Shown here: positions 26,387-35,353 of the stretch, piece after piece
Numbering within the stretch: the first letter of the stretch is position 1
Layout: each line of letters begins with the position of its first letter
Assembly (NCBI RefSeq): GCF_032921865.1
Contig: NZ_CP136684.1
Coordinates: 1,346,501 to 1,410,500 of the forward strand
Direction: 5' to 3'
Source of the DNA: Thalassospira lucentensis
GTDB taxonomy: Bacteria; Pseudomonadota; Alphaproteobacteria; Rhodospirillales; Thalassospiraceae
Length of the DNA stretch: 64,000 nt
Program-made: the position numbers and the translations under genes
The notes under the pieces: model-generated
Databases searched by the model: none
What the model was told of the DNA's origin: nothing
What the model saw: only the letters and a program-made list of their open reading frames with translations

Positions 26387-28078
26387 ATGAACCAAATAAA
26401 CGTCCAAGACGCGCCTGTCCTGCAAAACGGTGTCGATATCAGCTCGCCGGTGCGTATGCGCCCGGTTCACGAGATTTTTGATGATGCGGCAAAGCGTTTT
26501 GCCAAGCGCCCCTGTCTTGATTTCCTGGGTCGTATTTACGACTACGAAGACATTGCCAGACAAATCGATCGCGTCGCCGAAGGCTTTCATCAGCTCGGCG
26601 TGCGTAAAGGCGACAAGGTCGGGCTGTGCCTGCCCAACACGCCTTATTACGTGATCTGCTACTATGCCGTGCTGAAATGCGGCGGTGTCGTTGTCAATTT
26701 CAACCCGCTTTATGCCAAGCGCGAGATCGCCTATCAGATCGAGGATTCCGGTTGCCGCCTGATGGTAACGCTTAATCTGAAGCAGATTTATTCCAAGGTT
26801 GCCGATTGCCTGGATGTAACCTGCCTGAAGCGGATCGTCGTCTGCGAGATGAGCGACATCCTGCCCCCGGTCAAAAGCGTTCTTTTCAGCCTGTTCAAGC
26901 GCAGCGAACTTGCCGAAATCCCCAGGGATCTGCGTCATATCCCCTTCTCGCGGCTGGCTGACTGCAAACCCATAAATTTCGTGACCGACGTAACGGTCAA
27001 CGATCTGGCCGTGCTGCAATATACCGGTGGTACAACCGGTCGCCCCAAGGGGGCAATGCTGACCCACGGGAATCTCAGCGCCAATGTCGATCAATTGACA
27101 CGCTGGATGCCCGATGCCAATCCCGGCCATGAAGTCACGCTGTGTGTACTGCCATTCTTCCATGTCTTTGCCATGACCGTGGCACTGAACACATCGATCA
27201 ATCTTGGGGCGGAACTTGTTCTGCAGCCGCGCTTCGAACTTGATGCGTTGTTAAAGGCACTCGACAAGAAAAACGTCACGATCTTCCCCGGTGTGCCGAC
27301 GATCTACACGGCGATTAATAACTCGCCGGAAACGCTCAAACATGATCTGTCTTCGGTCCGTTGCTGCATTTCGGGCGGCGCGCCGCTTCCTGTTGAAGTC
27401 AAACACCGGTTCGAAGAAATCACCGGTGCCAAACTGGTCGAAGGCTATGGCCTGACCGAAGCCAGCCCGGTCTGCACATGCAATCCGGTCAAAGGTGTCA
27501 ATAAGGAAGGATCAATCGGCATTCCCTTGCCCGGCGCCGATATCCAGATCAGGTCGCTTGATCGGCCCGATCAGGTCATGCCTGCCGGGGAAAAGGGCGA
27601 GGTTTGCGTTCGCGGTCCGCAGGTGATGCCGGGATACTGGCAGAACGATGCCGCAACCGAGGCCACCTTCGTCGATGGCTGGCTGAAAACCGGTGATGTC
27701 GGTTATGCCGATCAGGACGGATATATATTTCTGGTTGATCGACTTAAAGACGTTATTTTATGCAGCGGTTACAATGTCTATCCGCGTGCCATCGAAGAAG
27801 CGCTTTATCTGCATGAACAGATCGCCGAGGTCACGGTTATCGGCGTTCCCGATCAGTATCGCGGTCAGGCACCCAAGGCCTTTGTGCGGCTGAAGGACAA
27901 TGTCACGGACGTAACCGCCGAAGATTTGCGAACATTCCTTGATGACAAGATTTCGAGAATCGAAATGCCACGTGAAATCGAGATCCGGGAAGAACTTCCA
28001 AAAACCATGGTCGGCAAATTGTCGAAGAAGGAACTGGTCGAGGAAGAGCGTCTGAAACGCGAGGGAAAAGCACAATAA
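26387..28078 (+). CDS. fadD: long-chain fatty-acid-CoA ligase
   Basis: This 563-residue AMP-forming ligase activates fatty acids with ATP and CoA. Visible motifs: the P-loop YTGGTTGRPKGAMLTHGN, GYGLTEASPVC, the TGDVGYADQDGYIFLVDRLKD block (TGDVGYADQDG, then FLVDRLKD), and the catalytic Lys region PKTMVGKLSKKEL near the end. It is cytoplasmic or membrane-associated. The ATG at 26387 has GGAG 9 bp upstream; the longer frame begins inside the previous terminator. It is probably its own transcription unit, with one operator before it and another right after its stop. Confidence 0.93.
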   Translation: MNQINVQDAPVLQNGVDISSPVRMRPVHEIFDDAAKRFAKRPCLDFLGRIYDYEDIARQIDRVAEGFHQLGVRKGDKVGLCLPNTPYYVICYYAVLKCGGVVVNFNPLYAKREIAYQIEDSGCRLMVTLNLKQIYSKVADCLDVTCLKRIVVCEMSDILPPVKSVLFSLFKRSELAEIPRDLRHIPFSRLADCKPINFVTDVTVNDLAVLQYTGGTTGRPKGAMLTHGNLSANVDQLTRWMPDANPGHEVTLCVLPFFHVFAMTVALNTSINLGAELVLQPRFELDALLKALDKKNVTIFPGVPTIYTAINNSPETLKHDLSSVRCCISGGAPLPVEVKHRFEEITGAKLVEGYGLTEASPVCTCNPVKGVNKEGSIGIPLPGADIQIRSLDRPDQVMPAGEKGEVCVRGPQVMPGYWQNDAATEATFVDGWLKTGDVGYADQDGYIFLVDRLKDVILCSGYNVYPRAIEEALYLHEQIAEVTVIGVPDQYRGQAPKAFVRLKDNVTDVTAEDLRTFLDDKISRIEMPREIEIREELPKTMVGKLSKKELVEEERLKREGKAQ

Positions 28079-28082
28079 TTCA

Positions 28083-28096
28083 ATACGTTAACGTCA
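28083..28096. promoter_or_regulatory. MerR-type operator, site 3
   Basis: ATACGTTAACGTCA differs by one base from site 1. It begins 4 bp after the fadD stop and 28 bp before site 4, upstream of the MerR gene. Confidence 0.7.
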
Positions 28097-28123
28097 TGTC
28101 ACACAGAATGGAAAAAATCCAAG

Positions 28124-28137
28124 TGACGTTAACGTAA
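28124..28137. promoter_or_regulatory. MerR-type operator, site 4 (MerR-fad operon)
   Basis: TGACGTTAACGTAA, identical to the site in front of fadD, 46 bp before the MerR start. A further half-site TTGACGTAAA (28143-28152) follows. This would allow the regulator to control itself and the beta-oxidation genes behind it. Confidence 0.75.
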
Positions 28138-28182
28138 ACTAATTGACGTAAAGATAAAAATATATACCATAGGGGCGATCAA

Positions 28183-28587
28183 ATGACGAAAATTGACGAC
28201 CGGTTTTATACCGTTCCCGAACTGGCCGAAAATCTGGGGGTTACGCCACGCACCATCCGGTTTTACGAACAAAAAGGTCTCGTAGCACCACAACGTGCCG
28301 GCACGACAAGGATCTACACCCGGCAGGACAGAGCCAGAATGCTGATCATCCTGCGGGGCAAACGATTGGGTTTCACGCTGAAAGAGATTGCAGATTATCT
28401 GGATCTTTATGGCGCAGACCCCACCCAGGCCGAGCAGATCAGGATGTTGCTGACCCGGGTTCGGGACCGAATAGAAGCCCTGGAAGATCAACGCCAGGCA
28501 CTGGACGTCACTTTGGACGAATTGCGTGACATCGAACAACAATCGATTGATGCGCTTAAAGAAAAAGGACTCGATCCGGTAGCGTAA
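28183..28587 (+). CDS. MerR-family regulator of the fatty-acid regulon
   Basis: This 134-residue protein has a standard MerR N-terminus: FYTVPELAENLGVTPRTIRF, then YEQKGLVAPQR as HTH and first wing, then GFTLKEIADYLDLYG. A long coiled coil (about 80-125) for dimerisation follows. No metal-binding cysteines are present in the tail, which fits members that sense organic ligands such as acyl-CoA. LiuR, known for branched-chain amino-acid and fatty-acid catabolism, is the nearest precedent I recall. Two copies of the shared palindrome precede it and the thiolase gene follows by 47 bp, so it heads the beta-oxidation operon. Confidence 0.88.
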   Translation: MTKIDDRFYTVPELAENLGVTPRTIRFYEQKGLVAPQRAGTTRIYTRQDRARMLIILRGKRLGFTLKEIADYLDLYGADPTQAEQIRMLLTRVRDRIEALEDQRQALDVTLDELRDIEQQSIDALKEKGLDPVA

Positions 28588-28634
28588 CAATTGCTTTCCG
28601 GAATCGCTGACAGCTCAGGAAGGAATACTTCGCC

Positions 28635-29771
28635 ATGACCAATGCCGTTATTGCCGGATATGTCCGGTCACCTTTCACCCCGGCACGCAAAGGTGCCCTT
28701 GCCAAGGTCCGTCCTGACGATCTTGCGGCACAGGTCGTCAAAGGTCTAGTGGATAAAACCGGTATCGATCCCAACACGATCGAGGATCTGGTTCTGGGTT
28801 GTGCCTTCCCGGAAGGCGAACAGGGTCTTAACGTCGCCCGCCTGATCACTTTCCTGGCCGGTCTGCCACGATCGGTCGGCGGTGTCACGGTCAACCGTTT
28901 CTGCGGATCGTCCATGCAGTCGATCCATCAGGCCGCTGGTGCCATCGCGATTGGTGCCGGTGATGCCTTCATCTGCGCCGGTATCGAAAGCATGTCGCGC
29001 GTGCCGATGATGGGCTTCAACCCGATGCCAAACCCGGCCCTGTATAAGGAAATGCCCGAGGCATATATGGGCATGGGCGACACCGCAGAAAACGTCGCAA
29101 CCAAATACAGCCTGTCGCGCGCCGATCAGGAAGCCTTTGCCATAGAAAGCCATAAAAAGGCCGCCGCAGCACAGGCAGCAGGCAAATTTGTCGATGAAAT
29201 CATCCCGATTGAAGGCCCGGACGGCACAATCGCCGAAGATGGCTGCATTCGCGGCGACACCACAGCCGAAGGCCTTGCCGATCTGAAACCGGCTTTCAAG
29301 GCGGATGGTGTTGTCACTGCAGGCACATCCTCGCCGCTGACCGATGGCGCATCTGCCGTTCTGGTCTGCTCCGAGGAATATGCCAAGAAACACGGCCTCA
29401 CACCACTCGCACGGATCAAATCTGTTGCTGTTGATGGTTGCCTGCCGGAAATCATGGGTATCGGCCCGGTTGGTGCCTCGAAAAAGGCACTGACACGCGC
29501 TGGTATCAAGGCTTCCGACCTTAATGTCGTTGAACTGAACGAAGCTTTCTCGTCGCAGGCAATGGCCAGCATTTCCGACCTTGGTCTGGATATCAAAACC
29601 GTCAATATCGATGGCGGCGCACTGGCCATCGGGCATCCGCTGGGTGCAACGGGTGCGCGTATTGTCGGCAAGGCCGCCGCCCTTCTGAAACGTGAAGGCG
29701 GCAAATACGCACTTGCCTCGCAATGTATTGGCGGGGGTCAGGGGATCGCGACCATTCTGGAGGCGATGTAA
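28635..29771 (+). CDS. fadA: acetyl-CoA C-acyltransferase (3-ketoacyl-CoA thiolase)
   Basis: This 378-residue thiolase cleaves 3-ketoacyl-CoA to acetyl-CoA and a shortened acyl-CoA. Cys90 in VNRFCGSSMQ is the acyl-accepting nucleophile. ALAIGHPLGATGARI carries the catalytic His, and SQCIGGGQGIA near the C-terminus carries the second catalytic Cys. It is slightly shorter than the usual 390. GGAAGG precedes the ATG. The stop overlaps the start of the next gene by one base (TAATG), so FadA and FadB-like subunits should be made together, as in trifunctional complexes. Confidence 0.93.
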   Translation: MTNAVIAGYVRSPFTPARKGALAKVRPDDLAAQVVKGLVDKTGIDPNTIEDLVLGCAFPEGEQGLNVARLITFLAGLPRSVGGVTVNRFCGSSMQSIHQAAGAIAIGAGDAFICAGIESMSRVPMMGFNPMPNPALYKEMPEAYMGMGDTAENVATKYSLSRADQEAFAIESHKKAAAAQAAGKFVDEIIPIEGPDGTIAEDGCIRGDTTAEGLADLKPAFKADGVVTAGTSSPLTDGASAVLVCSEEYAKKHGLTPLARIKSVAVDGCLPEIMGIGPVGASKKALTRAGIKASDLNVVELNEAFSSQAMASISDLGLDIKTVNIDGGALAIGHPLGATGARIVGKAAALLKREGGKYALASQCIGGGQGIATILEAM

Positions 29772-32095
29772 TGACCAGCATCAAACAGGTCGCCGTTATC
29801 GGCGCCGGTGTTATGGGGGCCGGAATTGCCGCCCATATCGCCAACTCGGGCACGCCCGTTCTGTTGCTTGATATCGTTCCCGAAGGATCAAAAAACCGCA
29901 ACGCGGTGGCCGAAGGTGCGGTTGCCAAAATGCTGAAGACCGATCCGGCCCCGTTCATGTCCAAACGTGTGGCAAAGCTGATCACGTGCGGCAATATCGA
30001 GGACGATCTTGATAAACTCGCCAAATGTGACTGGATCGTCGAGGCCGTCATCGAACGCCTTGATATCAAGCAGGATCTGTATCGCAAAATTGATGCCGTT
30101 CGCGCCAAGGGATCGGTTGTCTCGTCAAACACCTCGACCATTCCGCTGGCCACACTGATCGATGGCATGGGCGACGGGTTTGCGCAGGATTTCATCATCA
30201 CGCATTTCTTCAACCCGCCGCGCTATATGCGTCTGCTGGAACTGGTCGGATCAAACGTCACCCGAAGCGGCGTTATCGACATGGTCGCCGAATTTGCCGA
30301 TCACAAACTGGGCAAGACCTGTGTCATTTGTCATGACAAGCCGGGCTTTATCGCAAACCGCCTTGGTGTCTACTGGATTCAGGCCGCCATGGTCGAAGCC
30401 ATGGACCGGGGATTGACTGTCGAAGAAGCCGACAGCGTCATTGGTCGCCCGTTCGGCATTCCCAAAACCGGTGTCTTTGGCCTGATGGATCTGGTGGGTC
30501 TGGATCTGATGCCGCATGTGCAATCCAGCATGGCAGGTAGCCTTGATAAATCCGATCCGTTCCACGCGATTTACCGCGAAAGTGATCTGGTCGGAAAACT
30601 GATCGCGGATGGCTATACCGGCCGCAAGGGCAAAGGCGGTTTTTACCGTCTGAACCGCGAAGGTGGCGAAAAGGTCAAGGAATCCGTCAATCTTCAGACC
30701 GGTGAATTCGCCAGATCGGAAAAAGCCCGCCTTGAAAGCGTCCGTTCTGCCGGTAAAGACCCGCGCAAAATGATGGAAGCAAATGACAAGGAGGGCCTTT
30801 ATGGCCGTGCCGTGATGGCCAAAACCCTTGCCTATGCCGCCTTCATCGCCGAAGAAGCCGCCAATTCGATTGTCGATGTCGATGACGCGATGAAACTTGG
30901 CTATGCGTGGAAAACCGGCCCGTTCGAACTAATTGATGCCATCGGGGTCGATACCCTGATTGCCATGCTTGAAGCGGATGGTATCGAGGTCCCGGCATTA
31001 CTCAAAAAGGCCGCCGGGAAATCGTTTTACAAGGTCGAAGACGGCACGCTGTTCTTCCTTGGTTTTGATGGCACATACACCAAAGTCACTCGCCCGGACG
31101 GTGTTCTTCTGCTTGAAGACATCAAACGCAAATCCGAACCGGTTGTCGGCAACCGCGCCGCATCGCTTTGGGATATCGGTGACGGCGTCGCCTGCCTTGA
31201 ATTCCATACCAAAATGAATGCGCTTGATGCCGATGTTCTTGGCATGATCAAGACATCCATCCGGACTGTCAAAAAGCAGTTCAAGGCGATGGTGATCTAT
31301 AACGAAGGCAGCAATTTCTCTGCCGGGGCCAATCTTGGTCTGGCGCTGTTTGCCGCCAATATCGCCGCGTGGCCGGAAATCGAAAACCTCGTTGAAACCG
31401 GTCAGGAAACCTACAAGGCCCTTAAATATTCACCCTTCCCGGTTGTTGGCGCGCCCAGCGGCATGGCATTGGGCGGTGGCTGCGAGGTCCTTTTGCATTG
31501 TGATGCCGTACAGGCCCACGGGGAAACCTATATCGGTCTGGTCGAACCCGGCGTTGGCCTGATCCCGGCCTGGGGCGGGTGCAAGGAAATGATCCGTCGC
31601 TGGTCCGAAAACCCGAAATTCCCCAAGGGACCGATGGCCCCAAGTGCCAAGGCGTTTGAAATCATTTCGGTGGCAACCGTTGCCAAATCGGCAATGGAAG
31701 CCAAGGAAAACCTGTTCTTCCGCGAGGGTGATGGCATCACCATGAACCGCAACCGTCTGCTGGCCGATGCCAAGGCACGCGCATTGGCAATGGTCGAGGG
31801 TTACGAAGCCCCCGAAGAATTCACCTACCGCCTTCCGGGCGAAAGCGCACGGGTTGCCTTCGAGATGGCGGTTGATGGTTTCTATCGTCTGGGCAAGGCC
31901 ACCGATTACGACCGTGTCGTCGCAGGTGAACTTGCCAGGGTTCTGGCCGGTGGTGACACCGATGTCACCGAAGAACTTTCCGAAGACGACATTCTGGAAC
32001 TGGAGCGCGAAGGCTTCATGCGTCTGGTCCGCAACGAAGGCACCATGGCCCGGGTCGAGCATATGCTGCTGACCGGCAAGCCGTTGCGAAACTAG
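29771..32095 (+). CDS. fadB: bifunctional 3-hydroxyacyl-CoA dehydrogenase / enoyl-CoA hydratase, inverted domain order
   Basis: This 774-residue enzyme hydrates enoyl-CoA and oxidises 3-hydroxyacyl-CoA with NAD. The NAD-binding domain is first (QVAVIGAGVMGAGIAAHIA, then catalytic His in ITHFFNPPRYMRLLELV), followed by the HAD C-terminal domains to about residue 460. The hydratase fold comes last (NFSAGANLGLAL, then GMALGGGCEVLLHCDAVQAH). Classical E. coli FadB has the hydratase first. This reversed form is a known subgroup in alphaproteobacteria and others. The ATG at 29771 overlaps the thiolase stop. Confidence 0.92.
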   Translation: MTSIKQVAVIGAGVMGAGIAAHIANSGTPVLLLDIVPEGSKNRNAVAEGAVAKMLKTDPAPFMSKRVAKLITCGNIEDDLDKLAKCDWIVEAVIERLDIKQDLYRKIDAVRAKGSVVSSNTSTIPLATLIDGMGDGFAQDFIITHFFNPPRYMRLLELVGSNVTRSGVIDMVAEFADHKLGKTCVICHDKPGFIANRLGVYWIQAAMVEAMDRGLTVEEADSVIGRPFGIPKTGVFGLMDLVGLDLMPHVQSSMAGSLDKSDPFHAIYRESDLVGKLIADGYTGRKGKGGFYRLNREGGEKVKESVNLQTGEFARSEKARLESVRSAGKDPRKMMEANDKEGLYGRAVMAKTLAYAAFIAEEAANSIVDVDDAMKLGYAWKTGPFELIDAIGVDTLIAMLEADGIEVPALLKKAAGKSFYKVEDGTLFFLGFDGTYTKVTRPDGVLLLEDIKRKSEPVVGNRAASLWDIGDGVACLEFHTKMNALDADVLGMIKTSIRTVKKQFKAMVIYNEGSNFSAGANLGLALFAANIAAWPEIENLVETGQETYKALKYSPFPVVGAPSGMALGGGCEVLLHCDAVQAHGETYIGLVEPGVGLIPAWGGCKEMIRRWSENPKFPKGPMAPSAKAFEIISVATVAKSAMEAKENLFFREGDGITMNRNRLLADAKARALAMVEGYEAPEEFTYRLPGESARVAFEMAVDGFYRLGKATDYDRVVAGELARVLAGGDTDVTEELSEDDILELEREGFMRLVRNEGTMARVEHMLLTGKPLRN

Positions 32096-32113
32096 GACGA
32101 GGAGAACAGAAAA

Positions 32114-33898
32114 ATGGCCCAATACAAAGCACCGCTGCGCGACATGCGCTTCGTCCTGACCGAACTGTTTGACTATAACGACATCAACCAGATGCCCGGA
32201 TGCGAGGATTTCACCCCGGACGTCGTCGATGCCGTTCTCGAAGAAGCCGCCAAGGTCTGCGAGGAACTCCTGTTCCCGATCAACCGCACAGGTGACGAGG
32301 AAGGCTGTCATTGGGATGATGGTGTCGTCACCACGCCCAAGGGCTTCAAGGAAGCCTATCAGACCTTTGCCGAAGGCGGATGGACGGGTATTGCCTGCGA
32401 TCCCGTCTATGGCGGTCAGGGCGCACCGAAAACAATCAATGCCCTGGTCGAAGAAATGATCTGTTCGACCAACCTGTCATTCGGGATGTATCCGGGCCTG
32501 TCCTTTGGGGCCTATGCCGCCCTTCACAGCCACGCCTCGGACGAACTGAAAGATAAATATCTTCCGAAAATGGTCGATGGCACGTGGGCTGGCACCATGT
32601 GCCTGACCGAACCGCATTGCGGTACCGATCTTGGCATCATCAAGACCAAGGCCGAACCACGTGAAGACGGGTCTTATGCCATTTCCGGCACCAAGATTTT
32701 CATCTCGGCCGGGGAACATGATCTGACGGAAAACATCATCCATCTGGTTCTGGCCAAACTGCCCGATGCGCCCAAGGGGACCAAGGGCATTTCCCTGTTC
32801 CTTGTGCCGAAATTCATGGTTGGCGACGACGGATCGCTTGGCGATCGCAACGCGGTTAAATGCGGGTCGATCGAACACAAGATGGGGATCAAGGCATCCG
32901 CCACCTGTGTCATGAACTTTGACGGCGCAATCGGCTATCTGGTCGGTGAACCCCATCAGGGCATGCCCGCCATGTTCACCATGATGAACCAGGAACGGCT
33001 TTCGGTCGGTATTCAGGGTCTTGGCCTTGGCGAAGCCGCCTATCAGGGGGCTGCGGCCTATGCCCGTGACCGCCTGCAGGGCCGGGCATTGACCGGCCCC
33101 AAAAGCCCCGACAAACCCGCCGACTCCCTGCTGGTTCATCCCGATGTACGCCGGATGCTTCTGACCGCACGCGCGACCAACGAAGGCTGCCGGGCAATGG
33201 GCATATGGGTAGCGCGCGCGCTTGATACCGCCAAACACCATGCCGATCCGGTCAAACGCGAAGAAGCCGACGAATTCGTCCAGCTCATGACGCCAATCGT
33301 CAAGGCCCTGTTCACCGACTGGGGTTTTGATAACACCAATCTCGGCGTTCAGGTCTTTGGCGGTCACGGTTACATCCGGGAATGGGGCATGGAACAATAT
33401 GTTCGTGATGCCCGCATCGCCCAGATTTACGAAGGCACCAACGGCATTCAGGCCCTTGACCTTGTCGGGCGTAAAATGCCGGCAAAGGCCGGTCGTTACC
33501 TTCGGCGTTTCTTCCACCCGGTGCAGGAATATATCGAAGCCAATGTATCGAAGGACGGGCTTGGCGATTTCATCCAGCCGCTGGCAAAAGCCTTCATGCG
33601 TTTGCAGCAGGCAACCGGTGAACTGGCCCAACGCGGCATGAAAAACCCGAACGAAGCCGGGGCCGCGGCCACCGAATTCCTGCGCCTGTTTGGTCTGGTC
33701 GCGGTTGGCTATATGTGGGCCCGCATGGCGGAAATCGCGTTGGCGAAACAGGACGACGATCCGGACGGTTTCTATAAGGCGAAACTGATCACCGCCAAAT
33801 TCTATATGGAACGCATCCTGCCGCAGTCCGGCGCACTGTTCAGCGCGATGATGGCAGGCTCCGGCACCATGATGGAACTGGACGAGGATCTGTTCTGA
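32114..33898 (+). CDS. acyl-CoA dehydrogenase, large form with C-terminal extension
   Basis: This 594-residue flavoprotein introduces the 2,3 double bond into acyl-CoA. It opens MAQYKAPLRDMRFVLTELF, the signature of the large ACAD group that carries an extra C-terminal helical domain. MCLTEPHCGTDLG binds FAD/substrate. RIAQIYEGTNGIQALDLVGRK holds the probable catalytic Glu (in YEGTNGIQ). These enzymes pass electrons to ETF. AGGACGAGGAGAACAG precedes the ATG. It is the fourth gene of the MerR-led operon, 18 bp after the FadB-like gene. Confidence 0.92.
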   Translation: MAQYKAPLRDMRFVLTELFDYNDINQMPGCEDFTPDVVDAVLEEAAKVCEELLFPINRTGDEEGCHWDDGVVTTPKGFKEAYQTFAEGGWTGIACDPVYGGQGAPKTINALVEEMICSTNLSFGMYPGLSFGAYAALHSHASDELKDKYLPKMVDGTWAGTMCLTEPHCGTDLGIIKTKAEPREDGSYAISGTKIFISAGEHDLTENIIHLVLAKLPDAPKGTKGISLFLVPKFMVGDDGSLGDRNAVKCGSIEHKMGIKASATCVMNFDGAIGYLVGEPHQGMPAMFTMMNQERLSVGIQGLGLGEAAYQGAAAYARDRLQGRALTGPKSPDKPADSLLVHPDVRRMLLTARATNEGCRAMGIWVARALDTAKHHADPVKREEADEFVQLMTPIVKALFTDWGFDNTNLGVQVFGGHGYIREWGMEQYVRDARIAQIYEGTNGIQALDLVGRKMPAKAGRYLRRFFHPVQEYIEANVSKDGLGDFIQPLAKAFMRLQQATGELAQRGMKNPNEAGAAATEFLRLFGLVAVGYMWARMAEIALAKQDDDPDGFYKAKLITAKFYMERILPQSGALFSAMMAGSGTMMELDEDLF

Positions 33899-33953
33899 TC
33901 ATGCAAACGGGCCGCATCCCTCACCCGGCATATATCGGCACAAGGAGCCTGTC

Positions 33954-34484
33954 GTGAATCTGATTTTCCGACTGATCCGTGTGCTGGTCTTGTCCTGGTT
34001 GCGGCCCGGTCTGCATCCGCTTGATCCGTCTGTCTTGTCATTCCGTGCATGGCCACTGGATCTGGATATCAATGTCCATATGACCAATTCGCGCTACTTC
34101 GCCCTGATGGATCTGGGACGCACCGAACTGATCCTGCGCAACGGCATTGCCAGACAGATGCTTAAACGCAAATGGCAGCCCGTCGTGTCCGGTTCCACCA
34201 TGCGGTTCAAGCGCGCGATCAAACCGTTTCAGCGCTTCAAGCTCGAAACGCAGGCCCTTTATTGGGACGAGAAGGGTTTCTATCTGGAACAGCGCTTTAC
34301 CGCGAAGGGCAAAACTCTGGCACTTGGCGTTGTGAAAGCCGTGTTTGTCGGCCCTGATGGCATCGTCCCGCCCGAACAGATTTGCAGACTGGTTGGGGCG
34401 GACGAAACATCGCCGGTCATGCCCGACTGGCTTTCAGGCTGGCCGGACATGGAAACCGCCATCGAAGCACGGCTTGCCGCCTGA
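33954..34484 (+). CDS. 4HBT-fold acyl-CoA thioesterase
   Basis: This 176-residue protein has a short hydrophobic N-terminus (LIFRLIRVLVLSWL), then the hotdog-fold region LDLDINVHMTNSRYFALMDLGR. That last motif matches thioesterases of the 4HBT/THEM6 type (Asn-His-Met-x-Asn). It probably releases free CoA from acyl-CoA when the pathway is overloaded. Membrane association through the N-terminus is possible. The GTG start has GGAG 6 bp upstream. Inside the beta-oxidation operon. Confidence 0.82.
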   Translation: MNLIFRLIRVLVLSWLRPGLHPLDPSVLSFRAWPLDLDINVHMTNSRYFALMDLGRTELILRNGIARQMLKRKWQPVVSGSTMRFKRAIKPFQRFKLETQALYWDEKGFYLEQRFTAKGKTLALGVVKAVFVGPDGIVPPEQICRLVGADETSPVMPDWLSGWPDMETAIEARLAA

Positions 34485-34521
34485 CAAAAGAACCGGGCAC
34501 AAGCCCGCGGGAGGAATTCTT

Positions 34522-35328
34522 ATGACTTCAACTGATGCCGTCTTGCTGTCGATCACCGATCAGATCGCAACGATCACCCTGAACCGGCCCGACCGGATGA
34601 ATGCGCTTGATCAATCCATGATCGAAGGGCTTGGCACCGCGCTTGACCGGATCGAGGCGGACATTGCCAATATCGGCGCGGTCATTATCGAAGGATCAGG
34701 CGGCACTTTCATGGCCGGTGGCGATGTGAAGTTCTTTTATGAGATATCAAAAAACCCGGCCGAAGAATCCCGCCCCCTGATCGAAACCATGATTAACCGG
34801 GTGCATGACATCATCATCCGCCTAACCGCCCTGCCCCGTCCGGTTATTGCAAAGCTCGAAGGGGCGGTTGCCGGGTTTGGCATCAGCCTGATGAATGCCT
34901 GCGATCTTGCGGTTGCCGCCGAAGAAACCGTTTTCACACTGGCCTATATCCATATCGGCACATCACCCGACGGCGGATCAACCCATTCGCTGCCCCGCCT
35001 TGTCGGCATGAAGAAAGCCAAGGAAATCGCCTTTCTTGGGGATCGGTTCACCGCGACCGACGCCCACGAATGCGGCCTGATCAACAAGGTCGTCCCCGCC
35101 GATCAACTGGCATCGGCGACAGCCAAATATGCGACACGCCTTGCCGCCGGTCCGCGCGATGCCCTTGCCCGAACCAAGGCGTTGCTCAACACCGCGCCCG
35201 AAACCGATCTGGCAAAACAATTGGCCCGCGAAGCCACCGCCTTCGCCGATTGCGCCGGAAGCCACGACTTCCGCGAAGGTGTCCGCGCCTTTGTCGAAAA
35301 ACGCAGCCCGCAATTTGGCAAATCATAA
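34522..35328 (+). CDS. enoyl-CoA hydratase/isomerase family protein
   Basis: This 268-residue crotonase-fold protein has the oxyanion-hole segments GSGGTFMAGGDVKFFYEI and KLEGAVAGFGISLMNACD, and FTLAYIHIGTSPDGGSTHSL. In the third segment the usual catalytic Glu (as in GLxPExG) is replaced by Ser/Asp, so isomerase or an auxiliary role is as likely as hydratase. The ATG at 34522 follows GGAGGAATTCTT; the longer frame into the thioesterase gene is not family-like. Within the operon it probably handles unsaturated or branched intermediates. Confidence 0.85.
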   Translation: MTSTDAVLLSITDQIATITLNRPDRMNALDQSMIEGLGTALDRIEADIANIGAVIIEGSGGTFMAGGDVKFFYEISKNPAEESRPLIETMINRVHDIIIRLTALPRPVIAKLEGAVAGFGISLMNACDLAVAAEETVFTLAYIHIGTSPDGGSTHSLPRLVGMKKAKEIAFLGDRFTATDAHECGLINKVVPADQLASATAKYATRLAAGPRDALARTKALLNTAPETDLAKQLAREATAFADCAGSHDFREGVRAFVEKRSPQFGKS

Positions 35329-35353
35329 ATAAGAAAATTCAGGGAAGAAAATC

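Noticed and set aside
31430-32311. 293-residue minus-strand frame spanning the FadB/ACAD junction
   Set aside because: It covers two certain genes; no motif; shadow.
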